From assembly GCA_022791755.1 (NCBI GenBank), contig JAAVZR010000027.1, forward strand, positions 1-64,000: a DNA stretch of 64,000 bases, in the 5' to 3' direction. Positions 45,537 to 54,633 of the stretch are shown here, in pieces. The translations under genes were made by a program, and so were the position numbers. Under the pieces are notes generated by a model. That model made no database searches, had not been told where the DNA came from, and saw only the letters and a program-made list of their open reading frames with translations. Source of the DNA: Lachnospiraceae bacterium (GTDB lineage: Bacteria > Bacillota > Clostridia > Lachnospirales > Lachnospiraceae). The first letter of the stretch is position 1, and every line of letters begins with the position of its first letter.

Positions 45537-47102
45537 ATGGATTTTGTTATGCAGATATGTAATGATTTACCTTTGGAGAAAAAGCTGGAGATCTTGTCTG
45601 ACGCGGCCAAATACGACGCCGCCTGTACGTCCAGCGGTGTGGATCGCCGGGGAGCGGCCGGTACCATAGGGAATACCAGCGCCTGTGGGATCTGTCACAG
45701 CTTTGCGGCAGACGGCAGGTGTATTTCCCTGCTGAAGATTCTGATGACCAATGAGTGTGTGTACGACTGTAAATACTGTATCAACCGCCGTTCCAACGAT
45801 GTGCTGCGCACCACCTTCACACCGGAGGAGATCTGCACGCTGACCATACAGTTTTACCGGCGCAATTATATCGAAGGGCTGTTTTTAAGCTCCGGCGTCC
45901 GCCAGAGTCCCGATGCCACTATGGAGAAGATGTATGAGACGCTGTATCTTTTGCGCAACACGTACCGCTTTCGGGGATATATCCATGTGAAGGGGATACC
46001 GGGAGCGGATCCGGAACTGATCGAGCGGATCGGGTATCTGACCGATCGGATGAGCGTGAATCTGGAGCTGCCCACCGGCAGCAGTCTGCGGGCGCTGGCG
46101 CCTCATAAGACGAGGGAGACGATCTTAAAACCGATCCGGCAGATCCAAAGGGGGATGACACAGGAAGCCCTTTTGCTGACCGACGGAAAGGAAAAGCGCG
46201 GGGAGATGACGCAGGTGTCGGAGGGAGGCGGCCGGCCGGACAGGCTCCTGTGGGAGGAGATGAGCTCAGGCGCCTTTCCCAGGCCCATGCGGATACCGCC
46301 TGCCACGGAAAATGCATTTTCGGCCGGAGCGGGGGCGTCGAAACAGCCGCCGCTTCCGGCGTCCCGGGGGATCCGGGGGGATCTGGTAAAAGGGGAGCGT
46401 CCCCGCTTCGTGCCGGCAGGCCAGAGTACCCAGATGATCGTCGGAGCTACGCCGGAGACCGATTATCAGATCGTGACGGTGGCGGAGGCGCTGTACCATC
46501 GCTTTGATCTGCGCCGCGTCTTTTATTCGGCGTATATCGGTATCAATGATGACAGCAGTCTGCCGGCAGTGGGGACGAAGCCGCCGCTGTTACGGGAGCA
46601 CCGGCTGTATCAGGCGGACTGGCTTTTGCGCTTCTATGGTTTCACGGCCGGAGAGCTTCTGGATGAGAGGCGTCCGAATTTTAACGTATTTCTGGATCCG
46701 AAATGCGACTGGGCGGTGCGCCACATGGGCTGCTTTCCTGTGGAGGTTAATCAGGCGGACTATGCCACTCTTCTCAGGGTCCCTGGGATCGGTGTCAAAT
46801 CGGCACAGCGGATTCTGAAGGCCCGCCGCAGCGCGCCGCTGGATTTTCCGGATCTGAAAAAGCTGGGAGTGGTGCTGAAGCGGGCTCACTTTTTTATCAC
46901 CTGCCGGGGACGTATGATGTACCGGGTGAGGCTGGAAGAGAATTTTGTGACGTCCTGTCTGGTAGACCAGAACAGAAAAAAGAACTGGCAGGCAGAGCAT
47001 GGGGAGGAGACATACCGGCAGCTGTCCCTGTTTGACGATATGAAGCTGGACATGGCGCCCACGGTGGAGGACACCCGGGCCAGCGTCACCGGGCAGCTGT
47101 GA
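45537..47102 (+). CDS. Putative DNA modification/repair radical SAM protein (spore photoproduct lyase-like class)
   Basis: A 521-residue radical SAM enzyme. The 4Fe-4S motif is CVYDCKYC near 74-81 (C-x3-C-x2-C), preceded by CGICHSFAADGRC. The GVRQSPDATMEKMYETL and IHVKGIPGADPELIERIG segments are typical of this family. The C-terminal half holds PKFVPAGQSTQMIVGA-type sequence and a helix-hairpin-helix DNA-binding motif (LLRVPGIGVKSAQRILKARR, about 415-434). About 70 extra Pro/Gly/Arg-rich residues (about 222-285) interrupt the middle. Its DUF4130 partner follows. SOS-like boxes support a DNA-damage role; the substrate is unknown. The start could also be the ATG at 45549. Confidence 0.87.
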   Translation: MDFVMQICNDLPLEKKLEILSDAAKYDAACTSSGVDRRGAAGTIGNTSACGICHSFAADGRCISLLKILMTNECVYDCKYCINRRSNDVLRTTFTPEEICTLTIQFYRRNYIEGLFLSSGVRQSPDATMEKMYETLYLLRNTYRFRGYIHVKGIPGADPELIERIGYLTDRMSVNLELPTGSSLRALAPHKTRETILKPIRQIQRGMTQEALLLTDGKEKRGEMTQVSEGGGRPDRLLWEEMSSGAFPRPMRIPPATENAFSAGAGASKQPPLPASRGIRGDLVKGERPRFVPAGQSTQMIVGATPETDYQIVTVAEALYHRFDLRRVFYSAYIGINDDSSLPAVGTKPPLLREHRLYQADWLLRFYGFTAGELLDERRPNFNVFLDPKCDWAVRHMGCFPVEVNQADYATLLRVPGIGVKSAQRILKARRSAPLDFPDLKKLGVVLKRAHFFITCRGRMMYRVRLEENFVTSCLVDQNRKKNWQAEHGEETYRQLSLFDDMKLDMAPTVEDTRASVTGQL

Positions 47103-47130
47103 CAGGTGCATGATGCGGGGAGGAAAAGAG

Positions 47131-47949
47131 ATGAAGACGGTATTTGTCTGCGGCCCGGAACCGGAGGATATCTTTACGGCAGTCTACGATGCCTGGGCCA
47201 GCCGCCTGGGGCACGGTCATGTGGAGCTGGAGATTGGGGAGGAGAACTGGCAGGGGCAGCTGTTTTCGGAATACCGCCGCGTGGAGCGGGACAGTGAGAA
47301 GGCGCAGAAGGTGGCGCGTTCGGTGAACAGCAGGATATCGCCGGAGGCCTATCACGGGATCTATCAGGCAGCCCTCTCCTTTTCTGCGGACCGGGCGGAG
47401 GCGATCTACCGTTTTCTGATACGGGGCTTTCAGATGGGGGCCAGAGTGACGGATTGCCTTCAGGATCCGGCAGTGGGCCGGGTATTTGAGCTCTCTCGCC
47501 GGGTAGGGAGAGAGGGACATCTTTTTCTGGAGTTTGCCCGGTTTGTACAGTGGGATAACGGCGTGCTTTTCGCCAGACTGGAGCCTAAGAGCAATATACT
47601 TCCCATTATCGCTCCTCACTTTGCAGGGCGTCTGTCGGGGGAGGACTGGATTATTTTCGATGCGGTGAGACACCGGGCGGCGGTTCATCCGGCAGGGAGG
47701 ACCTGGTTTCTGATGGACACGGCAGACAGCGGATGGGATGATATGTTTGACCGTCCGGCGGGCGAGGGAGAGATCACCATAGCCAACGCCGGCGGGGACG
47801 GTGCGGTCTGGGAGGATCTGTGGCGCAGCTTTGTGAAAACCATTGCCATCGAGGCCAGGGTCAATCCGGGGCTGCAGCGGAATCTGATGCCTCTGTGGTA
47901 TCGCAAAAACATGACGGAGCATCAGAAGCCGGCTGGCAGAAAAAAGTAA
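47131..47949 (+). CDS. DUF4130-type DNA metabolism protein, partner of the radical SAM protein
   Basis: A 272-residue protein of the TIGR03915/DUF4130 class. Recognisable segments are VFVCGPEPEDIFTAVYDAW near the N-terminus and the later EGHLFLEFARFVQWDNGVLFARLEPKSNILPIIAPHFAGRL, WIIFDAVRH and RNLMPLWYRKNMTE. The family nearly always sits beside the radical SAM protein encoded upstream; its chemistry is unknown. The start at 47131 follows GGGGAGG by 7 nt and is preferred over the upstream ATG at 47110. The gene ends before an intergenic stretch leading to deoB. Confidence 0.85.
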   Translation: MKTVFVCGPEPEDIFTAVYDAWASRLGHGHVELEIGEENWQGQLFSEYRRVERDSEKAQKVARSVNSRISPEAYHGIYQAALSFSADRAEAIYRFLIRGFQMGARVTDCLQDPAVGRVFELSRRVGREGHLFLEFARFVQWDNGVLFARLEPKSNILPIIAPHFAGRLSGEDWIIFDAVRHRAAVHPAGRTWFLMDTADSGWDDMFDRPAGEGEITIANAGGDGAVWEDLWRSFVKTIAIEARVNPGLQRNLMPLWYRKNMTEHQKPAGRKK

Positions 47950-48068
47950 GAAAATTTATGAAAAATAAAGGGAAAAATTTCTCCGCCTGTGGTATACTGA
48001 TACCAGAGCCACAAAGCGTAGCACAGTCTGCGGATCACATGAGGCAGTCTTAAGCGGAGGAATAAAAT

Positions 48069-49235
48069 ATGAAACGGGTTTTTCTGATTGTACTTGACAG
48101 CGTGGGAATCGGCGAGCTGCCGGATGCTCATTTGTACGGAGACGAGGGAAGTAATACGGTAAAGGCTGCCGCGTCCAGCCCATATTTTTCAATGCCCAAT
48201 ATGAAGCGCCTGGGGTTGTTTAATATCGACGGTATGGACTGGGCACAGAGCGAGGCGGCGCCCGCCGGGGCGTTTGGACGCCTGGCAGAGCGGTCGAAGG
48301 GAAAGGATACGACCACGGGCCACTGGGAGATCGCCGGTCTGGTTTCGGACAGTCCGATGCCTACCTTTCCGGACGGATTTCCGCAGGACTTGCTCTCGCA
48401 GCTTAAGGAACGTACCGGGCGGGAGATTCTCTGCAATAAGCCCTACTCCGGCACCGACGTGATTCGGGATTATGGCGAGGAGCACGTGCGCACGGGAGCG
48501 CTCATCGTGTATACTTCGGCGGACAGCGTATTGCAAATCGCGGCCCATGAGTCGGTGATTCCGGTGGAGGAGCTGTACCGTATCTGCGAGATCGCCAGGG
48601 AGATCTGTCAGGGGCCTTATGGGGTGGGGCGTGTGATTGCGCGCCCTTTTGAGGGAGAGTACCCCTTTAAGAGGACGTCCCGCCGCCATGACTATTCTCT
48701 GGTGCCCCCGGTGGATACGATGCTGGACATCCTGAAAAGAGCCGGTCTGGAGACGCGGGGCGTGGGAAAGATCAGCGACATTTTCGCGGGGAAGGGAATC
48801 AGCTCCACTGTCCGCACGGCCTGCAATGCGGAAGGAATCGACCGGACCATTGAACACATGCGGACTTCTTTTGAGGGGCTTTGTTTTACAAATCTGGTGG
48901 ATTATGATATGCTGTATGGTCACCGCAATGACATAGATGGCTATGCAAAGGCGCTGACATATTTTGATGAGAGACTGCCGGAGCTTCTGGCTCTACTGCA
49001 GCCGGAGGATCTTTTGATGATCACAGCGGATCATGGCTGTGATCCGGCCACGCCGTCCACCGACCATTCCAGGGAGTACATCCCTCTTGTGATGGCCGGA
49101 GCTGTGCTGAGGCAGGGGAGCAATATCGGCACCCGCTCCAGCTTTGCGGATATTGCCGCCACGATTCTGGATTATTTCGGTCAGCCGGGGACAGGAAGCG
49201 GCCACAGCTTCCTGGAGGAGATCCGTGAGAAGTAA
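48069..49235 (+). CDS. deoB: Phosphopentomutase
   Basis: Interconverts ribose-1- and ribose-5-phosphate (and the deoxy forms) in nucleoside salvage. The 388-residue protein shows the alkaline-phosphatase-fold metal sites: LIVLDSVGIGELPDA at the N-terminus (Asp10), KDTTTGHWEIAG near 78-89 (phosphorylated Thr), ITADHGCDPATPSTDHSREYIPL near 318-340. GKISDIFAGKGI near 236 is also conserved. A GGAGG site precedes the ATG; a TATACT-type -10 lies near 47993. No other deo gene is adjacent. Confidence 0.95.
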   Translation: MKRVFLIVLDSVGIGELPDAHLYGDEGSNTVKAAASSPYFSMPNMKRLGLFNIDGMDWAQSEAAPAGAFGRLAERSKGKDTTTGHWEIAGLVSDSPMPTFPDGFPQDLLSQLKERTGREILCNKPYSGTDVIRDYGEEHVRTGALIVYTSADSVLQIAAHESVIPVEELYRICEIAREICQGPYGVGRVIARPFEGEYPFKRTSRRHDYSLVPPVDTMLDILKRAGLETRGVGKISDIFAGKGISSTVRTACNAEGIDRTIEHMRTSFEGLCFTNLVDYDMLYGHRNDIDGYAKALTYFDERLPELLALLQPEDLLMITADHGCDPATPSTDHSREYIPLVMAGAVLRQGSNIGTRSSFADIAATILDYFGQPGTGSGHSFLEEIREK

Positions 49236-49280
49236 TCGGAATTCTCGGCGGAAACCTTCCATGTAAATTTCTGCCGCCTC

Positions 49281-49309
49281 TTGTCAAAGCGGAAGAAATG
49301 GTGTATAAT
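49281..49309 (+). promoter_or_regulatory. Promoter of 6S RNA
   Basis: TTGTCA at 49281-49286 and TATAAT at 49304-49309 with a 17-bp spacer. Confidence 0.8.
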
Positions 49310-49315
49310 TGGTTC

Positions 49316-49560
49316 AGACAAAAGAGAAGGTTGTGTAGCGACCTGGGATGTTCGATACCCCTGTTTTTTTGAACCTACAGTTTGATTAACGGGATTCCTA
49401 TATCTTTAAGCGGATGTCAGGCCTCCGAATGTGCAGTGGAAGGCAGAAGCTTATTTGCGGTAACCCACCTGGCCGATGTGCTAGGCGTCAAAACGCAGGG
49501 ACCGGCATTCTGGGACTATACAAAAGATTGGAGCCAGCTCATTATGAGCTGGCTCTTCTG
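49316..49560 (+). ncRNA. ssrS: 6S RNA
   Basis: Regulates RNA polymerase by mimicking an open promoter. No ORF covers the segment, it has its own promoter and it ends in a hairpin. The 5' GGGATGTTCG near 49345 and the 3' CCGGCATTCTGGGA near 49502 can pair and resemble the closing stem of known 6S RNAs (AUGUUCG and CGGCAUCUCGGA in Escherichia coli). CCCTG/CAGGG closes the central bubble on either side. Exact ends are estimates. It lies between deoB and the SpoIID gene. Confidence 0.78.
49531..49560 (+). terminator. Terminator of 6S RNA
   Basis: A 10-bp GC-rich stem GAGCCAGCTC with its complement ending at 49555, a short AT loop and a TTCT tail. Confidence 0.75.
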
Positions 49561-49661
49561 AGAGAAAAATAACCCCAAAAGGCAGAAGAGTCTGTCTGTG
49601 CAGGCCCATGGATACGGGCTTACAGGGAGAGGGAGGATTTTGATTCTCCTGTGGAGGAAGA

Positions 49662-52070
49662 ATGAAAAAAAGAATTACCTGGAAACGAATGATTCTGCTG
49701 CTGGCTGTGGCACTGGCTGCCATGGGAGCGGCGTTGTGGGTCTCCCATCTTCCGTCGGCGGAGGACGAGGATACGGTATATATGACAGAAGCCTATGCCA
49801 TGAAGGCTACAGCCAGCCTGCTGATCCGCACGGCGTCGGACCCGGAGGATCAGGCGCTGCCGCAGACAAAGGAGAACAGTCTGTGGTATGAGCCCTATGC
49901 GGCGTATCTGTACAGCCGGGGCTACTGGGAGCCGCCAAAGACAGAGTCCGGGGAAGAGACGGACAATGGCGATCGGACGGATGCTTCGGACAGTGAGGGC
50001 AGGAGGGATCTGAGCTGGGAGCTTCTGACCTGGGGACAGTTTAAGCGGCTGGCCGGGGCGCTGGCGGAAAATCAGGAGCTTTCTGACAGCCGTTTTCTGG
50101 AGAAGATCACCGGTGCTCAGGAGGAAGACAGCCATCCGGTGGCGGAGGACAGATGGTGGGAGTTTTACGAGAAGCTGGCTCTTTCCCTGGGCTGTGAGGA
50201 GTATCGCATTGAGGAGATCACGGTGTACGGGACAGACGAGACCGTGGACATCGCTGCCGGGGCGGCGGCCACCAGCAAAGGGCGTATCCGTTACAGCGGC
50301 TTTGATATGAAAGAATACATAGATAAGACGGTCCGGGTGCGTCTGATGGGAAATGAGCTTTTGGGGATTTTGAACGTGACGCAGACCACTGTGACCTATG
50401 AAAATGTGTGGCTGCTGGGAAGCAGCGACACGGAGGTATCCGTATTCATGGAGGGCTTTACCAGGAATTTCGCGGCGGAGGCGCCGGAGGGAAATTATGA
50501 GGGCGTTCTGGCAGATCTTACGCTGGAACAGGGCCGGCTGACCAAAATAGCGGTGAAGCGGGATACCATAGCAGGGAAGGTCCTGGCGGTCCGGGGAGAT
50601 TCCATTGAGATTCAGGGATACGGAAATGTGCCGCTGTCCGAGGCGGTCCGGGTCTATAAGATATTTGACGGTGTGGAGCAAAAGCGTCTGGCGGATATCG
50701 TGGTAGGCTACAGTGTGCATGAATTCATCGTGGCAGACGGAAAGATTTGCGCAGCCTTGGCTCTTGATAATATCGAGGTGGAGACGATTCGTGTTCTGAT
50801 ATCCAATAACGGATTTGAAGGCAGCGGTCACGACCGGGTTTCCCTTGTGTGCGACTCTCCCATGAAGATTACCATTGATAACGTGACGACAGAGTGGGCG
50901 GCCGGTACGGAATTTACGGTGACGCCGGACAGTGCAGAGTTTCAGAAGGGACGTATTATCGTGGAGGCTGAGGCGGAGATCCGGATTACATCCCTGGAGA
51001 GAAGCTATGGCACGCCTTCTTATAAAGGAAGTATGGAGCTGGCCCTGGAAGACGGGAAGATCCTGGTGGTAAATGAAGTCCGTCTGGAGGATTATCTGTG
51101 CCGTGTGGTGCCCAGCGAGATGCCTGCCGGTCATGGACTGGAGGCGTTAAAGGCGCAGGCGGTCTGCGCCAGAAGCTATGCCTATAACCAGATTCGGGCC
51201 AATGCCTGCCGCAGTCAGGGCGCCCATGTGGATGATACGACCAAATATCAGGTATACAATAATTCCGACACCAAGGAACTGTGTACGCAGGCTGTGCTGG
51301 AGACGGCCGGCCGGGTGCTGTCCTATGGAGGAGAGGTGATCACTGCCTACTATTCCTCCACCACCTGCGGCAGCTCCACGGACACGACGATCTGGGGCAG
51401 CTCGCCGGAGGAGTATCCGTACCTGGTGGGAAGGATGCTCTCTCTTTCGCAGGAACAGCCGGATCTGACCAATGAGGAAAATTTCTGTTCCTTTATTATG
51501 AACCCGGATTATGAGACCTTTGACACCCAGTTTGCCTGGTATCGATGGAATCTGTATGCGGATCTGACCACGCTGTCCAACGCGATCAACGCTTCCTTAG
51601 CTAAGCTGGGAGAGGATGGCAGTCCCTATGTGCTGGTAAAGCAGGAAAACGGGGAGTATTGTCAGGCTCCGATCCAGAGTATCGGGGCGGTGACAGAGAT
51701 GGCTGTGACGGCCAGAGGATCCGGCGGGATCGTGTCCGAGATGCAAATCACAGGCACACAGGCGCAGATTCTGTTGCTTCGCCAGGGGAATGTCCGCTCA
51801 TACCTGGGCAGCCGCGATTACGAGATCCATAAAAAGGACGGTTCCGTGGTGGATGGCATGGGATCTCTGCCCAGCGCCTTTATCTGCCTGGTGGAAGTGC
51901 GGGAAGGGGAGAACCTGACGGGCTATCAGATCTACGGCGGAGGCTATGGCCACGGGGTGGGCATGAGCCAGAACGGGGCGAAGACCATGGCGGCGCAGGG
52001 AATGAGCTTTGAGGAGATTTTGCAGTTCTTTTATCCGGGTGCGGAGTTAAAGAGTATTTATGAGGGATAA
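49662..52070 (+). CDS. SpoIID/LytB-domain protein
   Basis: An 802-residue membrane-anchored protein. The first 25 residues form a signal anchor (RMILLLAVALAAMGAALWVSHL). Residues about 30-440 are a long extracytoplasmic region without a recognised domain. The SpoIID domain runs from about 450 to the end (YKGSMELALEDGKILVVNEVRLEDYLCRVVPSEMPAG, catalytic-type Glu near 485; AVCARSYAYNQI; YYSSTTCGSST; YGHGVGMSQNGAKTMAAQG). SpoIID cuts denuded peptidoglycan during spore engulfment; this longer relative may act in sporulation or in growth. Hairpin repeat copy 3 starts 40 bp after the stop. Confidence 0.9.
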   Translation: MKKRITWKRMILLLAVALAAMGAALWVSHLPSAEDEDTVYMTEAYAMKATASLLIRTASDPEDQALPQTKENSLWYEPYAAYLYSRGYWEPPKTESGEETDNGDRTDASDSEGRRDLSWELLTWGQFKRLAGALAENQELSDSRFLEKITGAQEEDSHPVAEDRWWEFYEKLALSLGCEEYRIEEITVYGTDETVDIAAGAAATSKGRIRYSGFDMKEYIDKTVRVRLMGNELLGILNVTQTTVTYENVWLLGSSDTEVSVFMEGFTRNFAAEAPEGNYEGVLADLTLEQGRLTKIAVKRDTIAGKVLAVRGDSIEIQGYGNVPLSEAVRVYKIFDGVEQKRLADIVVGYSVHEFIVADGKICAALALDNIEVETIRVLISNNGFEGSGHDRVSLVCDSPMKITIDNVTTEWAAGTEFTVTPDSAEFQKGRIIVEAEAEIRITSLERSYGTPSYKGSMELALEDGKILVVNEVRLEDYLCRVVPSEMPAGHGLEALKAQAVCARSYAYNQIRANACRSQGAHVDDTTKYQVYNNSDTKELCTQAVLETAGRVLSYGGEVITAYYSSTTCGSSTDTTIWGSSPEEYPYLVGRMLSLSQEQPDLTNEENFCSFIMNPDYETFDTQFAWYRWNLYADLTTLSNAINASLAKLGEDGSPYVLVKQENGEYCQAPIQSIGAVTEMAVTARGSGGIVSEMQITGTQAQILLLRQGNVRSYLGSRDYEIHKKDGSVVDGMGSLPSAFICLVEVREGENLTGYQIYGGGYGHGVGMSQNGAKTMAAQGMSFEEILQFFYPGAELKSIYEG

Positions 52071-52104
52071 GGGGGGCTGTTTATAAGGGCGAGGGAAGGG
52101 AGGG

Positions 52105-52335
52105 GAGAGGGACGCCCGGCTCCTGAGAGGATTCCCGGCCGGACGCGCTCTCGCTCCGTGCAGGAGGCAGCGGCTCTAAGTTCGCGCTTCGCTGCCGCTC
52201 GCGCTCACTAAGTGCCGGCGTCCTGCAAGGGTCCGGCCGGGAATCCCCTCAGGAACCGGGCTGTTTCTTCGCCTGTCTTCCCCATGCCCTGCAAGGGGCA
52301 GCCTGCTGTGGACCTGCGAGTTTTTGTTTGATGCC
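52105..52335 (-). repeat. GC-rich long-hairpin repeat, copy 3
   Basis: The outer arms 52115-52144 and 52231-52260 are complementary over 28 of 30 positions. Both mismatches (52120/52255 and 52128/52247) become G-U pairs on the minus strand. The inner stem is 52159-52168 with 52218-52227, 9 of 10. The core is almost identical to copy 1 in reverse orientation. CCTGCAAGGG occurs twice (52222, 52288), and the flank to 52311 is shared with copy 2. The last 16 bases (52320-52335) recur at 57871-57886. It fills the gap between the convergent SpoIID and araC genes. Confidence 0.88.
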
Positions 52336-52515
52336 TTCCGCTACTCGTTTGCGGTCCGGGTGGTATGAATTCTTGAGTTTGTGGTATCTGGCATGATGGA
52401 TTTGCGAGAGCGGGATTTGGGGAGAGGGCCTGAAAGGGTATTGGATATGGATAGAATATGGTGGGCGCAAGGGGCTCTTCTGCTGTGCCGGCATACCGGG
52501 TAACCGGCGGCATCA
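52336..52515. other. Intergenic stretch without a recognised gene
   Basis: Lies between hairpin repeat copy 3 and the araC stop codon. No ORF, promoter or strong hairpin could be supported. Confidence 0.5.
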
Positions 52516-53397
52516 TCAGGGCCTGTGCGCCCACCTTTTGCGGTACTGCGAGGGTGAGATGCCCTCGGATTTTTTGAATACCTTGTTAAAATAGCTGGGA
52601 TCGCCTATACCGCAGGCGGCGGAGATGGCTTCGACGCTGCGGCCGCTGAAGCGCAGCAGCTCTTTGGCGTAGGTGATGCGCTGGCTCAGAATGTAATTGC
52701 CCACGGTGAAGCCGTAGCAGCGTTTGAATTCCCGGGCCAGATGAAATTTGCTCAGGTAAAACTGTTCGCTGAGGCTGTTAAGAGAGACGGCCTGGGCGAA
52801 ATGGGCGTCAATGTACTCTTTTATGGATGCCAGTTTGTCCTGGGTAGGGCTGTCGTTTGCCGGTTCTGTGCAAAGAGGGACGGTAACGCACAAAGTCAGT
52901 ACATCGGTAATCAGCTTGGAACAGATGAATTCGGCTGTCTTATCCCGGCGGGCACTGGCCTCCAGAAGCTGTAAGACGGGAGCGGAAAAAAGGCTGACGT
53001 CGTCAGTATGAAAAATTCCCGAAGGGGTATCTTTAATAAAGCAGGAGTAGTATGGGCGGGCCATGGAACCGTTGAAATGAATCCACATCAATTCCCAGGG
53101 CTCTTCCTCGCTGCTTTGATGGGAGTAGGGCTGGCGGCAGTCGATGAGGGTACAGTCTCCGGCAGAGAGGGATGAGGAAATGCCCCGGCAGGTGATCTGT
53201 CCCTGTCCGGAGAGCACCAGAATGAAGAGAAAGGAATCCAGTCCCTCTCTCTGACAGAGATGGCTTTGGATACTTCTGAGCGTACCGACCTCCTGCACAT
53301 AGAACAGAGATGAGCGGGCAAAGCTGCCCGGCGTATGCAGCTGACGGCGGGACTCACAGATCCCCTGAGTGGGAAAGGACTGAAATTCTACAGCCAT
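52516..53397 (-). CDS. AraC-family transcriptional regulator
   Basis: A 293-residue regulator with an N-terminal cupin-like ligand-binding domain (about 20-150; [26 protein letters not shown] and [11 protein letters not shown]). The C-terminal double helix-turn-helix (about 190-290) reads [38 protein letters not shown] and [36 protein letters not shown]. This layout is typical of sugar-responsive activators. An AGGAGG site precedes the ATG. It is divergent from the GDP-fucose operon across 131 bp, so control of gmd or of itself is likely but unproven. Confidence 0.92.
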   Translation of the reverse strand: MAVEFQSFPTQGICESRRQLHTPGSFARSSLFYVQEVGTLRSIQSHLCQREGLDSFLFILVLSGQGQITCRGISSSLSAGDCTLIDCRQPYSHQSSEEEPWELMWIHFNGSMARPYYSCFIKDTPSGIFHTDDVSLFSAPVLQLLEASARRDKTAEFICSKLITDVLTLCVTVPLCTEPANDSPTQDKLASIKEYIDAHFAQAVSLNSLSEQFYLSKFHLAREFKRCYGFTVGNYILSQRITYAKELLRFSGRSVEAISAACGIGDPSYFNKVFKKSEGISPSQYRKRWAHRP

Positions 53398-53459
53398 GGG
53401 AACCTCCTGACCTCCTGAAATGGGAGCAATATATTACTGTTTTTAAGCAAATTATACCG

Positions 53460-53488
53460 TTGCAAAAAACATTATACTACTATATACT
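53460..53488 (+). promoter_or_regulatory. Promoter of the GDP-fucose operon
   Basis: TTGCAA at 53460-53465 and TATACT at 53483-53488 with a 17-bp spacer, in the divergent region with araC. Confidence 0.7.
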
Positions 53489-53528
53489 GGCTTCTGGAAC
53501 CTCAAAATTTATGAAAGAGAGAAAGCGT

Positions 53529-54587
53529 ATGGATAAAATCGCACTGATCACGGGAATCACCGGCCAGGATGGTTCCTATTTGACGGAATTGCTGTTAGAC
53601 AAGGGCTATGAGGTGCACGGCATCATTCGCCGCCACAGCACGGCCGGTAATGACGAGAGGATCGCCCATCTGGTCCGAAATCCCAGGGTACATCTGCACT
53701 ACGGCGATCTGACGGACTCCAGCAATCTGGCCCGCCTGGTGGAAAAGCTGAAGCCCAACGAGGTCTATAATCTGGCGGCACAGTCTCATGTGGGCGTTTC
53801 TTTTGACGTGCCGGAGTACACGGCGGAGGCCACGGGAGTGGGGACGCTGCGTCTTTTAGAGGCGATCAAGGAGAGCGGTCTGCCTATCCGCTATTATCAG
53901 GCTTCGACATCAGAGCTTTTCGGAGGGATCCCGGAGACGGCGCCTCAGAGTGAGACGACTCCCTTTTATCCCAAGAGCCCTTACGGTGTGGCCAAGCTGT
54001 ATTCCTACTGGATCACGGTGAATTACAGGGAATCCTACGGGATTTTTGCCTGCAACGGGATTCTGTTTAATCATGAGTCCCCCCGGCGCGGGGAGAACTT
54101 TGTGACGCGCAAGATCACCCTGGCAGTGGCGAATATTCTGGCGGGAAAGCAGGAGAAGCTGTCCTTAGGCAATATGGATGCCAAACGCGACTGGGGCTAT
54201 GCCGGCGACTATGTAGAAGGAATGTGGCGGATGCTGCAGCAGGAAAAGCCCGGCGACTATGTGTTGGCTACGAATCAGACTCATACGGTTCGGGAATTTG
54301 TCCGGGCCGCCTTCAAAGAAGTGGGGATCGAGATCCGTTTCGAGGGCAGCGGCCTGGAGGAAAAGGGATATGATGTCCGCACCGGCCGGCTCTTGGTGGA
54401 TGTGGATCCGGAGTTTTTCCGCCCGGCAGAGGTGGAGTTTCTCTGGGGCAACTGTACAAAGGCGGAGACAGAGCTGGAATGGGAGCGAAAGACAGATTTC
54501 GACGGTCTGGTGAAGATGATGGTGAATTCCGATGTGCTGCACATCACCGGAAAATCCAGCGAAGACTGGAGATATGCGCATCTGTAG
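53529..54587 (+). CDS. gmd: GDP-mannose 4,6-dehydratase
   Basis: First step of GDP-L-fucose synthesis: GDP-mannose to the 4-keto-6-deoxy sugar. The 352-residue protein has the NADP-binding GITGQDGSY (residues 8-16), [14 protein letters not shown] near 33-46, [21 protein letters not shown] near 78, [11 protein letters not shown] near 124 and the catalytic [12 protein letters not shown] near 150. [17 protein letters not shown] is also conserved. The start at 53529 gives the family N-terminus; a longer upstream reading has no support. First gene of gmd-rmlD-fcl-manC. Confidence 0.96.
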   Translation: MDKIALITGITGQDGSYLTELLLDKGYEVHGIIRRHSTAGNDERIAHLVRNPRVHLHYGDLTDSSNLARLVEKLKPNEVYNLAAQSHVGVSFDVPEYTAEATGVGTLRLLEAIKESGLPIRYYQASTSELFGGIPETAPQSETTPFYPKSPYGVAKLYSYWITVNYRESYGIFACNGILFNHESPRRGENFVTRKITLAVANILAGKQEKLSLGNMDAKRDWGYAGDYVEGMWRMLQQEKPGDYVLATNQTHTVREFVRAAFKEVGIEIRFEGSGLEEKGYDVRTGRLLVDVDPEFFRPAEVEFLWGNCTKAETELEWERKTDFDGLVKMMVNSDVLHITGKSSEDWRYAHL

Positions 54588-54633
54588 AGATGGCAGCCAG
54601 AGGAGAAGAAGACGAAAAGGAGAACAGCGGAAA

